A stretch of DNA of 64,000 nt, from positions 1,888,001 through 1,952,000 of the forward strand of contig NZ_JBBKBA010000001.1 in NCBI RefSeq assembly GCF_038404985.1, written 5' to 3'. Of this stretch, positions 8,205 to 16,249 are shown piece by piece. The notes below the pieces were generated by a model. It saw only the letters and a list, made by a program, of their open reading frames with translations. It was not told the DNA's origin and ran no database searches. Source of the stretch: Ferrovibrio sp. MS7. Lineage in GTDB: Bacteria > Pseudomonadota > Alphaproteobacteria > Ferrovibrionales > Ferrovibrionaceae. Each line of letters opens with the position of its first letter. Position 1 is the first letter of the stretch. The position numbers and the translations under genes were made by a program.

Positions 8205-9740
8205 ATGGGTATGATGCCGTCTCTCAAGGGCCAGATTCCGTTCAAGAATCTTGTTTCCCTCAAGAGTTTGGCCGCAGCTTTGCTCGCCGCACAGCTCCTG
8301 CTTGGCGCGGCGGCGACCGCCCAGGCGCGGGCGCCGGAAGGCGATTTCGCCGATCTGGCCGAGCAGTTGCTGCCCTCGGTGGTGAATATCTCCACCACCC
8401 AGACGGTGAAGAACCGCCCTGGCGGCAGCCTGCCGGAAGGCATGCCGCAATTTCCGCCGGGGTCGCCTTTCGAGGAATTCTTCAAGGATTTCTTCGACCG
8501 CCAGCAGAAGGGCCAGGGCGGTGGTGGCAATCGTCCGCCGCGCCAGGTGTCCTCGCTCGGTTCCGGTTTCATCGTCGATGCCCGTGGTTATGTGGTCACT
8601 AACAATCACGTGATCGCCGATGCCGACGAGGTCCGCGTCATCCTGCACGACAACACCGAATTGCCGGCCAAGATCATCGGCCGCGACCCGGAAGTCGATC
8701 TCGCCGTCCTTAAAGTGGAGCCGAAGCAGCCGCTGAAGCCGATCAACTGGGGTGAGTCGGGCAAGGCCCGGGTCGGCGAATGGGTGCTGGCCATCGGCAA
8801 CCCGCTGGGCTTGGGCGGCACTGTCACCGCCGGCATTATCTCGGCCCGTGGCCGCGATATCGGCGCCGGCCGTTACGATGACTTCATCCAGACCGACGCC
8901 TCGATCAACAAGGGCAATTCCGGCGGCCCGCTGTTCAACCGTGCCGGCGAGGTGATCGGCATCAACACCGCGATCTTCTCGCAGTCTGGCGGCTCCATCG
9001 GCATCGGCTTCTCGGTGCCCTCGGCCATGGCCCGCCCGGTGGTGCAGCAACTGATCGAATTCGGCCGCACCAAGCGCGGCTGGCTCGGCGTGCAGATCCA
9101 GTCGGTCACCGACGAGATGGTGGAAGACCTCGGCCTTGATAAGGCCCGTGGCGCCCTGGTTGCCAAGGTGGTGCCGGGTGGCCCGGCCGAGAAGGCCGGT
9201 ATCCAGTCCGGCGACGTCATCGTCAGCTTCGATGGCAAGCCGATTGCCTCCACCAATGCGCTCACCCGTACCGTGGCCGAAACCACGGTCGGCAAGGCGG
9301 TGCCGGTCGAATTGCAGCGCAAGGGCAAGAAAGTCACCGTGCGTGCCACGCTCGGCGAACTGGAGCAGGCCATGGCCTCGGCGGAAGCGCCGCCGGCCAA
9401 GGGCAGTGATCCGAAGCAGCGCCCGGCGCGCGGCGAGACGGCTTTGGCCGATCTCGGCGTCAAGATCGCGCCGCTGAATGCCGAGACGCGCAAGCGTTTC
9501 GACATCAAGGACGATGTGAAGGGCGTTGTGGTGGTGGACGTGGATGCCGATGGCCCGGCGGCCAAGCGCGACGTGCGTGCCGGCGATGTCATCGTCGAGG
9601 TGTCGCAATCCGAGGTGCGCAACCCCGAGGATGCCGCCGAGATGCTGAAGGCGCTGCGCGATGCCAAGCGCAAGGTGGCCCTGCTGCAGATACTGCGCGG
9701 CGGCGAACCACGCTTCGTGCCGGTCCCGCTGAAGTCGTAA
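8205..9740 (+). CDS. Do-like periplasmic serine protease (DegP/HtrA family)
   Basis: 511 residues with a signal peptide (about residues 17-42, cleaved after the AQA/ARA region), a trypsin-like domain and two PDZ domains. The catalytic triad is H135 (NNHVIAD), D165 (VDLAVLKV) and S239 (GNSGGPL). A glycine-rich loop at 103-109 lies in the LA-loop position. It degrades or refolds damaged envelope proteins. Position directly after hflKC and the shared direction suggest one envelope quality-control operon, closed by a strong terminator 18 bp after the stop. DegP, DegQ or MucD naming cannot be decided from sequence. Confidence 0.95.
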   Translation: MGMMPSLKGQIPFKNLVSLKSLAAALLAAQLLLGAAATAQARAPEGDFADLAEQLLPSVVNISTTQTVKNRPGGSLPEGMPQFPPGSPFEEFFKDFFDRQQKGQGGGGNRPPRQVSSLGSGFIVDARGYVVTNNHVIADADEVRVILHDNTELPAKIIGRDPEVDLAVLKVEPKQPLKPINWGESGKARVGEWVLAIGNPLGLGGTVTAGIISARGRDIGAGRYDDFIQTDASINKGNSGGPLFNRAGEVIGINTAIFSQSGGSIGIGFSVPSAMARPVVQQLIEFGRTKRGWLGVQIQSVTDEMVEDLGLDKARGALVAKVVPGGPAEKAGIQSGDVIVSFDGKPIASTNALTRTVAETTVGKAVPVELQRKGKKVTVRATLGELEQAMASAEAPPAKGSDPKQRPARGETALADLGVKIAPLNAETRKRFDIKDDVKGVVVVDVDADGPAAKRDVRAGDVIVEVSQSEVRNPEDAAEMLKALRDAKRKVALLQILRGGEPRFVPVPLKS

Positions 9741-9757
9741 GGCGCTCAGGTCAACAA

Positions 9758-9793
9758 AAAAAGCCCCGGCAGTTCGCACTGCCGGGGCTTTTT
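9758..9793. terminator. Bidirectional intrinsic terminator between degP-like gene and clpP
   Basis: A perfect stem with G/C core 9763-9773 and 9778-9788 around the loop TCGC is bordered by an A-tract on the left and a T-tract on the right. It therefore ends transcription from both convergent genes. Confidence 0.92.
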
Positions 9794-9805
9794 CTTTGTC
9801 TTGTC

Positions 9806-10417
9806 TCAGCCGAGTTCGCTGGCCGAGGAGATGATCTTGCCGACCAGGCCGTAGGTCACGGCTTCCTCGGCGCTCATCCAGTAGTCGCGGTCGGTATCCT
9901 TTTCGATCCGCTCCAGCGGCTGACCGGTCTCGTGGGCGAAAATCTCATTCAGCCGCTTGCGCATGCGGATGATTTCCTTGGCCTGGATGGCGACATCCGA
10001 GGCGGTGCCGCCGGCGCCGCCCGACGGCTGGTGCAGCAGGAAGCGGGTGTTGGGCAGGCTGAGGCGGTTCTCGCGCGGCGCCGCCGAGTAGATCAGCGCG
10101 CCGGCCGAAGCGACCCAGCCGGTGCCGACGATGCGCACCGTCGGCTTGATGAACTTGATCACGTCGTAGATCGAGTCACCCGATTCCACATGGCCGCCTT
10201 GGGAATTGATGAATACGGTGATCGGGTCGTCGCTGGCATGGGCCAGCGCCAGCAGGCGGGCCGTCACTTCCTTGGCCAGCTTCTGGTCGATGCCGCCGAA
10301 AATCAGGATAGTGCGGGCCTTGAACAGGCGTTCGTCCAGGCCGCCGGACTTTTCCGCCTTGGCGTCCTTGTCCTTGTCGTCCTGCGCCGGTTCGTCGTCG
10401 TTGAACTGGTAAAGCAT
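9806..10417 (-). CDS. ClpP-family serine protease (non-canonical ClpP)
   Basis: 203 residues of the ClpP/crotonase fold. The active serine lies in [13 protein letters not shown], where canonical ClpP has GQAASMGA; the histidine is in FLLHQPSGG and the aspartate in [15 protein letters not shown]. The usual propeptide and the strictly conserved N-terminal loops are replaced by an acidic, lysine-rich leader ([26 protein letters not shown]). The start at 10417 was chosen over longer frames because upstream codons run into the divergent gene's promoter. No clpX or tig lies nearby, so this is likely a second ClpP paralogue rather than the housekeeping one. Confidence 0.88.
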   Translation of the reverse strand: MLYQFNDDEPAQDDKDKDAKAEKSGGLDERLFKARTILIFGGIDQKLAKEVTARLLALAHASDDPITVFINSQGGHVESGDSIYDVIKFIKPTVRIVGTGWVASAGALIYSAAPRENRLSLPNTRFLLHQPSGGAGGTASDVAIQAKEIIRMRKRLNEIFAHETGQPLERIEKDTDRDYWMSAEEAVTYGLVGKIISSASELG

Positions 10418-10547
10418 CGGCTTTGAGTCTCCAAAATCCGCTTCATCCTGGGTAGCCCAGCGGCCCCGTTGTTGCAAGGCTCCGGGGGGGCACGCTAAGG
10501 TGCGCCGCACCGCAAAAAAGCTGCACTGCACTTAATGGAGAGCGCCG

Positions 10548-11330
10548 ATGCTGAAAGGCAAGTCCGCCGTCGTCACAGGTTCCACCAGCGGCATCGGCCT
10601 GGGCGTCGCCCGGGCGCTGGCGCAGCAGGGCGTGAACATCATGCTCAACGGCTTCGGCGATCCGGCGGCCATCGAGCAGATCCGCGCCGGCCTGGCGGCT
10701 GAAACCGGCGTGACCGTGCTCTACAGCGGCGCGGATATGAGCAAGGCGGCGGAGGTCGCCGACCTGGTGAAAGCTGCCGAGACCGCTTTCGGCGGCGTCG
10801 ATATCCTGATCAATAATGCCGGCATCCAGTTCGTTTCGCCGGTGGATGAATTCCCCGAGGCGAAGTGGCAGGCGATCCAGGACATCAACCTGTCGTCCAC
10901 GTTCCATGCCACCAAGGCGGCCTTTCCGGGCATGAAGCAGCGCAACTGGGGCCGCGTGGTGAATATCGTTTCCGCCCATGGCCTGGTGGCCTCGCCGTTC
11001 AAGTCGGCCTATGTCGCCGCCAAGCATGGCCAGATCGGCTTCACCAAGTCGGCGGCGCTGGAAGTGGCCGAAACCAACATTACCGTGAACGCGATCTGCC
11101 CGGGCTATGTCCGCACGCCGCTGGTGGAGGGCCAGATCGAGGACCAGGCCAAGGCGCATAACATGCCGCGCGACCGCGTGATCCGCGAGGTGATCCTGGC
11201 GGCGCAGCCGAACAAGCGCTTCGTGGAAGTGGAGGAAGTGGCAGCCCTGGCGGTGTTCCTCTGCGGCGAGATGGCGAAGTCGATCACCGGTACCGCCATC
11301 GCCATTGACGGCGGCTGGACCGCGCGCTGA
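10548..11330 (+). CDS. bdhA: 3-hydroxybutyrate dehydrogenase (short-chain dehydrogenase)
   Basis: 260 residues of the classical SDR family: TGSTSGIG for NAD binding (residues 10-17), the NNAG motif, catalytic Ser in NIVSAHGLV and the YVAAK tyrosine-lysine pair. The segments HGLVASPFKSAYVAAKHG and ICPGYVRTPLVEGQI plus the C-terminal TGTAIAIDGGWTAR are typical of D-3-hydroxybutyrate dehydrogenase, which converts 3-hydroxybutyrate to acetoacetate when polyhydroxybutyrate is mobilised. The final codons are part of a 21-bp sequence duplicated just beyond the stop. It is transcribed divergently from clpP. Confidence 0.92.
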   Translation: MLKGKSAVVTGSTSGIGLGVARALAQQGVNIMLNGFGDPAAIEQIRAGLAAETGVTVLYSGADMSKAAEVADLVKAAETAFGGVDILINNAGIQFVSPVDEFPEAKWQAIQDINLSSTFHATKAAFPGMKQRNWGRVVNIVSAHGLVASPFKSAYVAAKHGQIGFTKSAALEVAETNITVNAICPGYVRTPLVEGQIEDQAKAHNMPRDRVIREVILAAQPNKRFVEVEEVAALAVFLCGEMAKSITGTAIAIDGGWTAR

Positions 11331-11368
11331 GGCGCGCGGTGGGATGGGGCTGGACCGCGCGCTGAGGC
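11313..11368. repeat. 21-bp direct duplication covering the bdhA stop
   Basis: The 21 bases at 11313-11333 (coding the last residues GWTAR and the stop) recur exactly at 11348-11368, a period of 35 bp. It looks like a short local duplication; the second copy is non-coding. Confidence 0.85.
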
Positions 11369-11401
11369 ATATGTGGACTGGGGCCGCCGGCGGGAATCCG
11401 C

Positions 11402-11430
11402 TTGACGGCCCCGGAAATGGGGCCTAAAAC
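11402..11430 (+). promoter_or_regulatory. Sigma-70-type promoter of metZ
   Basis: TTGACG (11402-11407), a spacer of exactly 17 bp and TAAAAC (11425-11430) put the transcription start near 11437, just before the SAM-II aptamer. The spacer itself is palindromic (GGCCCC...GGGGCC). Confidence 0.75.
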
Positions 11431-11441
11431 GCCTGTCACTT

Positions 11442-11500
11442 CGTGGTGATTTGAGCCGACCGGCTTGCGGACCACGTTAAACAAACCGCTAAAAGGTCGG
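11442..11500 (+). promoter_or_regulatory. SAM-II riboswitch (metA motif)
   Basis: The aptamer matches the alphaproteobacterial SAM-II pattern. P1 pairs CGTGGT (11442-11447) with ACCACG (11471-11476), the conserved GATTTGAGCC follows in the loop, and the pseudoknot pairs CCGACC (11456-11461) with GGTCGG (11495-11500), with conserved TTAAACAAA and CGCTAAAA segments. It senses S-adenosylmethionine and should lower metZ expression when SAM is abundant. Unlike versions that hide the ribosome-binding site, here the gene starts 95 bp downstream and an intrinsic terminator lies between. Confidence 0.95.
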
Positions 11501-11510
11501 GCGGTTATTG

Positions 11511-11543
11511 AAACCCCGGACCTTTGCGGTGCCGGGGTTTTTT
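11511..11543 (+). terminator. Terminator in the metZ leader (SAM-II expression platform)
   Basis: Stem AAACCCCGG (11511-11519) with CCGGGGTTT (11532-11540), extended inside by ACC/GGT, followed by a six-T run. It lies between aptamer and start codon, so it can end transcription early. The aptamer strand GGTCGGG (11495-11501) can alternatively pair with CCCCGGACC (11514-11522), which would break this stem when SAM is absent. Confidence 0.8.
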
Positions 11544-11595
11544 GTTGCCCCGGAGGTTTTTTTACTTGCTGCGGGCGCGGCAGACGAGGGATGCG

Positions 11596-12795
11596 ATGAG
11601 CGATCAGAAGGGCAAGGCGGAGAAGTGGCGGCTGGCCACCAAGCTGGTGCGCGGCGGCACCATGCGTTCGCAATTCGGCGAGACCTCGGAAGCCCTCTTC
11701 ATGACCTCGGGCTTTCGCTACGACAGCGCCGAGGCAGCCGAGGCGCGCTTCAAGAACGAGCAGCCGGGCTTCGTCTACAGCCGCTTCTCCAATCCCACGG
11801 TGGAAATGTTCGAGACCCGCATGGCGCTGCTGGAAGGTGCTGAAGCGGCGCGCGGCGTGGCGTCGGGAATGGCGGCGGTGAACGCGGCGCTGATGTGCCA
11901 GCTTAAAGCGGGTGACGAAGTGGTGTCGGCCCGTGCCGTATTCGGCTCCTGCCGCTATATCGTGGAAGACCTTCTGCCGCGCTTCGGCATCAAGACCACG
12001 CTGGTTGATGGCACCGACCTCAAGGCCTGGGAAGCCGCGATCACCAAGCGTACCCGCGCGGTGTTCCTGGAAACCCCGGCCAACCCGACGCTGGAACTGA
12101 TCGATATCCGCGCCGTGGCCGATATCGCCCATGCCGTCGGCGCCCGTGTCGTGGTCGACAACGTGTTCGCCACCCCGGTGCTGCAGAAGCCGCTGGAGCT
12201 TGGCGCCGATATCGTCATCTACAGCGCCACCAAGCATATCGACGGCCAGGGCAGGGCGCTTGGCGGCGTCATCCTCGGCTCGGAAGCCTTTGTACGCGAC
12301 GAACTGACGGTCTACCTGCGCCATACCGGCCCTTCCATGAGCCCGTTCAATGCCTGGATCATGCTCAAGGGCCTGGAGACCCTGGAATTGCGCGTAGCCC
12401 GCCATGTCGAGAATGCCAGCACGGTGGCCGCCGCCCTGGCCGGGCACCCGCAGATCGAGCAATTGCTGTTCCCGGGCCTGCAGAGCCACCCGCAATACGA
12501 CCTTGCCAGGCGCCAGATGGCCGGGCCGGGCAACATGGTCGCCTTCCGGGTCAAGGGCGGCAAGGCGGCGGCGTTCAAGGCCCTCAATGCCCTAAAATTG
12601 GTGGATATCTCGAATAATCTGGGTGACTCCAAGAGCCTGGTGACACACCCGGCTACCACTACGCACCAAAGGTTGTCGGCCGAGGAGCGAGCAAAACTGG
12701 GGATCGATGACAGCCTGCTGCGCATGTCGGTTGGCCTGGAAGACCCGCTCGACATTATTGACGATTTAAATCAAGCGCTTGCCACCGCTGGATGA
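11596..12795 (+). CDS. metZ: O-succinylhomoserine sulfhydrylase
   Basis: 399 residues of the Cys/Met-metabolism PLP enzyme family. The PLP lysine is K213 in YSATKHIDGQGR, with the substrate/phosphate residues YSRFSNPT and the SGMAAVNAAL loop ahead of it. The GQGRALGG segment is typical of O-succinylhomoserine sulfhydrylase, which makes homocysteine directly from sulfide. GAGGG at 11586-11590 sets the start at 11596. An in-frame TTG at 11524 would lie inside the leader terminator and is rejected. Regulation by the upstream SAM-II riboswitch agrees with the methionine pathway. Confidence 0.95.
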   Translation: MSDQKGKAEKWRLATKLVRGGTMRSQFGETSEALFMTSGFRYDSAEAAEARFKNEQPGFVYSRFSNPTVEMFETRMALLEGAEAARGVASGMAAVNAALMCQLKAGDEVVSARAVFGSCRYIVEDLLPRFGIKTTLVDGTDLKAWEAAITKRTRAVFLETPANPTLELIDIRAVADIAHAVGARVVVDNVFATPVLQKPLELGADIVIYSATKHIDGQGRALGGVILGSEAFVRDELTVYLRHTGPSMSPFNAWIMLKGLETLELRVARHVENASTVAAALAGHPQIEQLLFPGLQSHPQYDLARRQMAGPGNMVAFRVKGGKAAAFKALNALKLVDISNNLGDSKSLVTHPATTTHQRLSAEERAKLGIDDSLLRMSVGLEDPLDIIDDLNQALATAG

Positions 12796-12806
12796 ACCGG
12801 TTCCCG

Positions 12807-12832
12807 CCCCTGTGGCAGCTTTGCCACAGGGG
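12807..12832 (+). terminator. Hairpin after metZ
   Basis: Perfect 11-bp stem (12807-12817 with 12822-12832) around GCTT, 12 bp after the metZ stop. A short T-run follows at a distance, so it is a probable but not classic terminator. Confidence 0.6.
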
Positions 12833-12974
12833 GGTGAATTTTCCGCCCTGCGACAGCCTTTCCGCTTTACGCTGGCGCCGCCAACGCCGATAGTGTGGGC
12901 ACTGTATTTCGAGTCCCGGCGCGGATGCCTCCAAGCATCCGGTTCGCCTTGTTTTTTTGAAGGGAGATTTGGTG

Positions 12975-14039
12975 ATGATGAACGCGCGTATGGCCCTCCT
13001 GGCCGGTGCCGCTCTCGCCGTGATGGCGATGCAGCCCGCCGCGGCGCAGACCAACGGCTGGTATACCGGCCTCGCGGGCGGTGCTGGCTGGACTGATGAC
13101 ACCAAAGTCCGCAATGCCCCCGGCGGCCCTGCTGCAGTTGAGCATGACCCTGGCTTCGCCGTTCTCGGTAAGGTCGGCTACGGCTTCGGCGAAGTGCGCG
13201 TTGAAGGCGAACTCGGCTATCGCCAGAACGATGGCAAGGGTGCCAACAATGTCGACCTGAACACCTGGTCGATGTTCGGCAACTTGCTCTACGACTTCGC
13301 TGGCATGGGCAGCTTCGTGCCGTATGTCGGCTTCGGCGTTGGTATGCAGAATATTGGCGCTGAAGGTACCGTCAGCGGCGCCCGCTTCGATGATAGCGCC
13401 TGGGCTCCGGCCGTGCAGGGCATCATCGGCGCCAACTACGCGCTGAGCGACAACTGGCTGGTGGGCGCTGACTATCGCTACATCACTGGCGCCCGCGCCA
13501 AGTTCGATAGCAACACCGCCAATGTCGATGCCAAGTCGGGCAATCAGAACCATGTCGTGACGGTTGGCTTCACCTACCGCTTTGGCGCCCCGGCGCCAGC
13601 GCCGAAGCCGACCCCTGCTGTGGCTGCGCCGCCGCCGCCGCCCCCGCCGCCGGCCCCGGCTCCCGCCGTTCAGGCTCCGCCGCCGCCGCCGCCGCCGGCC
13701 CGTCTGCCGGAGACCTACGTGGTGTTCTTCGCGTTCGACAAGTCGGATATCAGCCCGGTTGCCTCGCAGGTGCTTGACCGCGCCATCGCCGACTTCCGCG
13801 CCACCGGCAGCACCCGTGTGGTGATCGAAGGCCATACCGACCGTTCGGGTAAGGATGTTTACAACCAGCGTCTCTCCGAGCGCCGCGCCAAGTCGGTTGC
13901 TGATTACCTGACCGCCAAGGGCGTTGCGGGTTCGGCGATCCAGACCGCCGGCTTCGGTGAAACCCGTCCGCGCGTTCCGACCGCCGATGGCGAGCGCAAC
14001 GAAGAGAACCGCCGCGCTGAAATCTTCCTGCGCAAGTAA
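12975..14039 (+). CDS. OmpA-family outer membrane protein
   Basis: 354 residues. A signal peptide (about residues 1-25, ending AAAQ) leads to an eight-strand OmpA/OmpW-like beta-barrel (residues 26-200), then a proline/alanine linker of about 40 residues with runs of Pro, and the C-terminal OmpA peptidoglycan-binding domain (TYVVFFAFDKSDISPVA..., VVIEGHTDRSG, NQRLSERRAKSV). It anchors the outer membrane to the cell wall. The start at 12975 follows AAGGGAG; a GTG one codon earlier is possible. A palindromic terminator follows the stop. Confidence 0.93.
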   Translation: MMNARMALLAGAALAVMAMQPAAAQTNGWYTGLAGGAGWTDDTKVRNAPGGPAAVEHDPGFAVLGKVGYGFGEVRVEGELGYRQNDGKGANNVDLNTWSMFGNLLYDFAGMGSFVPYVGFGVGMQNIGAEGTVSGARFDDSAWAPAVQGIIGANYALSDNWLVGADYRYITGARAKFDSNTANVDAKSGNQNHVVTVGFTYRFGAPAPAPKPTPAVAAPPPPPPPPAPAPAVQAPPPPPPPARLPETYVVFFAFDKSDISPVASQVLDRAIADFRATGSTRVVIEGHTDRSGKDVYNQRLSERRAKSVADYLTAKGVAGSAIQTAGFGETRPRVPTADGERNEENRRAEIFLRK

Positions 14040-14061
14040 GCGCTGGATACAAGGTTAACAG

Positions 14062-14091
14062 CGGCCGCCCTGGGGCAACCCAGGGCGGCCG
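14062..14091 (+). terminator. Terminator hairpin after the ompA-family gene
   Basis: Perfect 13-bp stem 14062-14074 with 14079-14091 around GCAA, starting 23 bp after the stop; followed by TTGCCGTTT rather than a clean T-run. Confidence 0.75.
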
Positions 14092-14194
14092 TTGCCGTTT
14101 AAGGGCCTTGTCGTTTCAGGACCTTGCTGTTTCAAGATTTTGGTGTTGCGCCCTTGGGGTGGACAAAGCGCCAGCCCGTTCTACAATCGGCGAC

Positions 14195-14587
14195 ATGTAT
14201 CAGAAGATCACCCGTGGCATCGCCATCACCGTGCGTCCCTCCTACCTCGAGGAGCAGTCCTCGCCGGAGGAGAATTATTTCGTCTGGGCCTACAACATCG
14301 TGATCGAGAACAAGGGCGAGCAGACTGTGCAGTTGCAGAGCCGGCATTGGAAGATCACCGATGCGCGCGGTCGGGTGCAGGAAGTGCAGGGGCCTGGCGT
14401 GGTTGGTGAGCAGCCGGTGCTCGGTCCGGGCGAGCGGTTCGAATATACCAGTGGCACGCCGCTGCCCACATCATCCGGTTTCATGGTCGGCACGTATAAG
14501 ATGGTGAGTCATGATGGTGACAGCTTTGATGTCGCCATCCCGGCTTTCTCGCTCGACAGCCCGCATGAGGCGCGCCGGGTTAACTGA
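14195..14587 (+). CDS. apaG: Co2+/Mg2+ efflux protein ApaG
   Basis: 130 residues, the standard ApaG (DUF525) length. The sequence shows the family core: ITVRPSYLEEQSSPEENYFVWAYNIVIENKG, LQSRHWKITDARGRVQEVQGPGVVGEQPVLGPGERFEYTSG and the closing MVGTYKMV region, an immunoglobulin-like beta sandwich. The biochemical role is still uncertain; mutants show altered cobalt resistance. The start at 14195 (MYQKITRG) matches the family; a longer frame from 14108 adds unrelated residues. Gene neighbours (metZ side upstream, folE downstream) are on the same strand but separated. Confidence 0.93.
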   Translation: MYQKITRGIAITVRPSYLEEQSSPEENYFVWAYNIVIENKGEQTVQLQSRHWKITDARGRVQEVQGPGVVGEQPVLGPGERFEYTSGTPLPTSSGFMVGTYKMVSHDGDSFDVAIPAFSLDSPHEARRVN

Positions 14588-14694
14588 AATAGCCCATTGC
14601 TTGGGCTGCTAACGGCACTATTTCATTGGCATGCCCTGGTTGGCCGGTGCTCGGCTGGCAGCAAGGAATGGGCCGGCAACTGGAGATGCGCGTC

Positions 14695-15357
14695 ATGAAC
14701 AACATGGCCACGGGCAAAGAAGCTGGGATCAAGCGTTTCACCAAGGCGGGCGACCATGTTGTGCGCGACCGTCCAAGCCGCGCCGAGGCGGAATTGGCGG
14801 TACGTACCCTGATCCGCTGGGCCGGCGATGATCCGGACCGCGAAGGCCTGGTCGGCACGCCCGACCGCGTGGTGCGCTCGTATGAGGAATTCTTCGCCGG
14901 CTATGATGAAGACCCGGTGGCGATGCTGGAGCGCACCTTCGAGGAAACCGACGGCTACGACGAGATGGTCGTGCTGCGCGACATCCGCCTGGAAAGCCAT
15001 TGCGAGCATCACATGGTGCCGATCATCGGCAAGGCACATGTCGCCTATCTGCCGGGGAAGCGTGTGGTAGGCATCTCGAAGCTGGCGCGCGTGCTGGAAG
15101 TCTATGCCAAGCGCCTGCAGATCCAGGAAAAGCTCACCGCCCAGGTGGCCAACACGATCCAGACCGTGTTGCAGCCGCGCGGCGTTGCCGTGGTGATCGA
15201 GGCGGCGCATCAATGCATGACCACGCGCGGCATCCGCAAGCCGGGCGTCACCATGGTCACCAGCCGCATGCTCGGCGCCTTCCGCGATGATCCGCGCACG
15301 CGGCAGGAATTCATGGCGATGATCGGCTCCGGCGGCAATCGCAGCGTCGAAGGCTGA
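14695..15357 (+). CDS. folE: GTP cyclohydrolase I
   Basis: 220 residues. The enzyme turns GTP into 7,8-dihydroneopterin triphosphate, the first step of folate synthesis. Zinc ligands are visible in SHCEHH and HQCMTTRG; the substrate-binding [43 protein letters not shown] and IRKPGV motifs are complete. The start at 14695 (MNNMATG) has GGAG about ten bases upstream; the frame opens 23 codons earlier without homology. The SelW-like gene begins six bases after the stop. Confidence 0.95.
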   Translation: MNNMATGKEAGIKRFTKAGDHVVRDRPSRAEAELAVRTLIRWAGDDPDREGLVGTPDRVVRSYEEFFAGYDEDPVAMLERTFEETDGYDEMVVLRDIRLESHCEHHMVPIIGKAHVAYLPGKRVVGISKLARVLEVYAKRLQIQEKLTAQVANTIQTVLQPRGVAVVIEAAHQCMTTRGIRKPGVTMVTSRMLGAFRDDPRTRQEFMAMIGSGGNRSVEG

Positions 15358-15363
15358 TCCGGC

Positions 15364-15657
15364 ATGGCAGGCGAGGCGGCGGCAGCGAAGCCACGCGTCG
15401 TCATCGCCTATTGCACGCAATGCCAGTGGCTGCTGCGGGCTGCCTGGATGGCGCAGGAACTGCTCGCCACCTTCGCCGATGATCTCGGCGAAGTGGCGCT
15501 GCAGCCCGGTACCGGCGGCATTTTCCATATCACCTATGACGATGCCTTGCTCTGGGAGCGCAAACGCGATGGCGGCTTCCCGGATGTGAAGACGCTGAAG
15601 CAGTTGGTGCGCGACCGGCTCGACCCGCAGCGCGACCTCGGCCATATCGACAGCTGA
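15364..15657 (+). CDS. SelT/SelW/SelH (Rdx) family protein, cysteine form
   Basis: 97 residues of the Rdx thioredoxin-like fold. The CxxC redox motif is CTQC (residues 17-20), at the place where selenoproteins have CxxU, so this is the cysteine version; no selenocysteine codon is involved. The family end TGGIFHITYDDALLWERKRDGGFPD...LKQLVRDRLDP is conserved. It is probably a cytosolic thiol oxidoreductase of unknown partner. The six-base gap to folE suggests one transcript. Confidence 0.88.
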   Translation: MAGEAAAAKPRVVIAYCTQCQWLLRAAWMAQELLATFADDLGEVALQPGTGGIFHITYDDALLWERKRDGGFPDVKTLKQLVRDRLDPQRDLGHIDS

Positions 15658-15827
15658 TACCGCAACAACGGAGCCTGCCCGGCGAAGCTTGCCGCGGGCG
15701 GCAAAATCTGCCGCCCGGCGGCATGGTTTACAAATATTAAACCATTGAAATAGTGAGGAAATTCACGGCCTGGGCGGCTGGCATGGTGGTTGCTTCTGCT
15801 GAAGCAAACCTGATCCAGGAGTCCGTC

Positions 15828-16196
15828 ATGTCCTTCGCCGTGCAATCCTCCACCGCTTCCTATCTCGCCTATGCCGCGACCGCCGTTAAGGGCGCTGCCG
15901 CCAATGACGATGCCTCTCAGGCGACGGGCCAGACCGCTGCTGCCGATGCGACCAAGACCGCGCCCGGCCAGCCGGACGCGACCGAACAGAATTTCCTCGA
16001 CTATGCCCGCATGTCGGTGGCCGAGCGCATCCGCAAGCATTACCTGGAGAAGGCCGGCATGACCGAGGAGCAGCTCGGCCAGCTCGATGCCGATGCCCGC
16101 GCCAAGATCGAAGAGGAAATCCGCAACAAGGTGCGCGAATCCCTGCTGCAGAATGGCGGCAAGGATTCCGGCTCGATCGCCAATATTGTGGTTTAG
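15828..16196 (+). CDS. Conserved hypothetical protein with C-terminal helical segment
   Basis: 122 residues with no recognised domain. The first 60 residues are rich in Ala, Thr and Asp; the second half (NFLDYARMSVAERIRKHYLEKAGMTEEQLGQLDADARAKIEEEIRNKVRESLL) is a strongly charged, conserved-looking amphipathic helical region. An AGGAG site at 15817-15821 supports the ATG at 15828; an open frame extends to 15753 but without a good site. There is no signal peptide. It lies alone between the SelW-like gene and argE. Confidence 0.7.
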   Translation: MSFAVQSSTASYLAYAATAVKGAAANDDASQATGQTAAADATKTAPGQPDATEQNFLDYARMSVAERIRKHYLEKAGMTEEQLGQLDADARAKIEEEIRNKVRESLLQNGGKDSGSIANIVV

Positions 16197-16249
16197 GCGG
16201 AAATTGCGCCCGGCTGGTTTCAGGCTGGGCGCTGGTTTATAAGCGAGGG

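Noticed and set aside
11524-11595. Upstream TTG start of metZ
   Set aside because: It lies inside the leader terminator and adds residues unlike the family; the ATG at 11596 has GAGGG in front.
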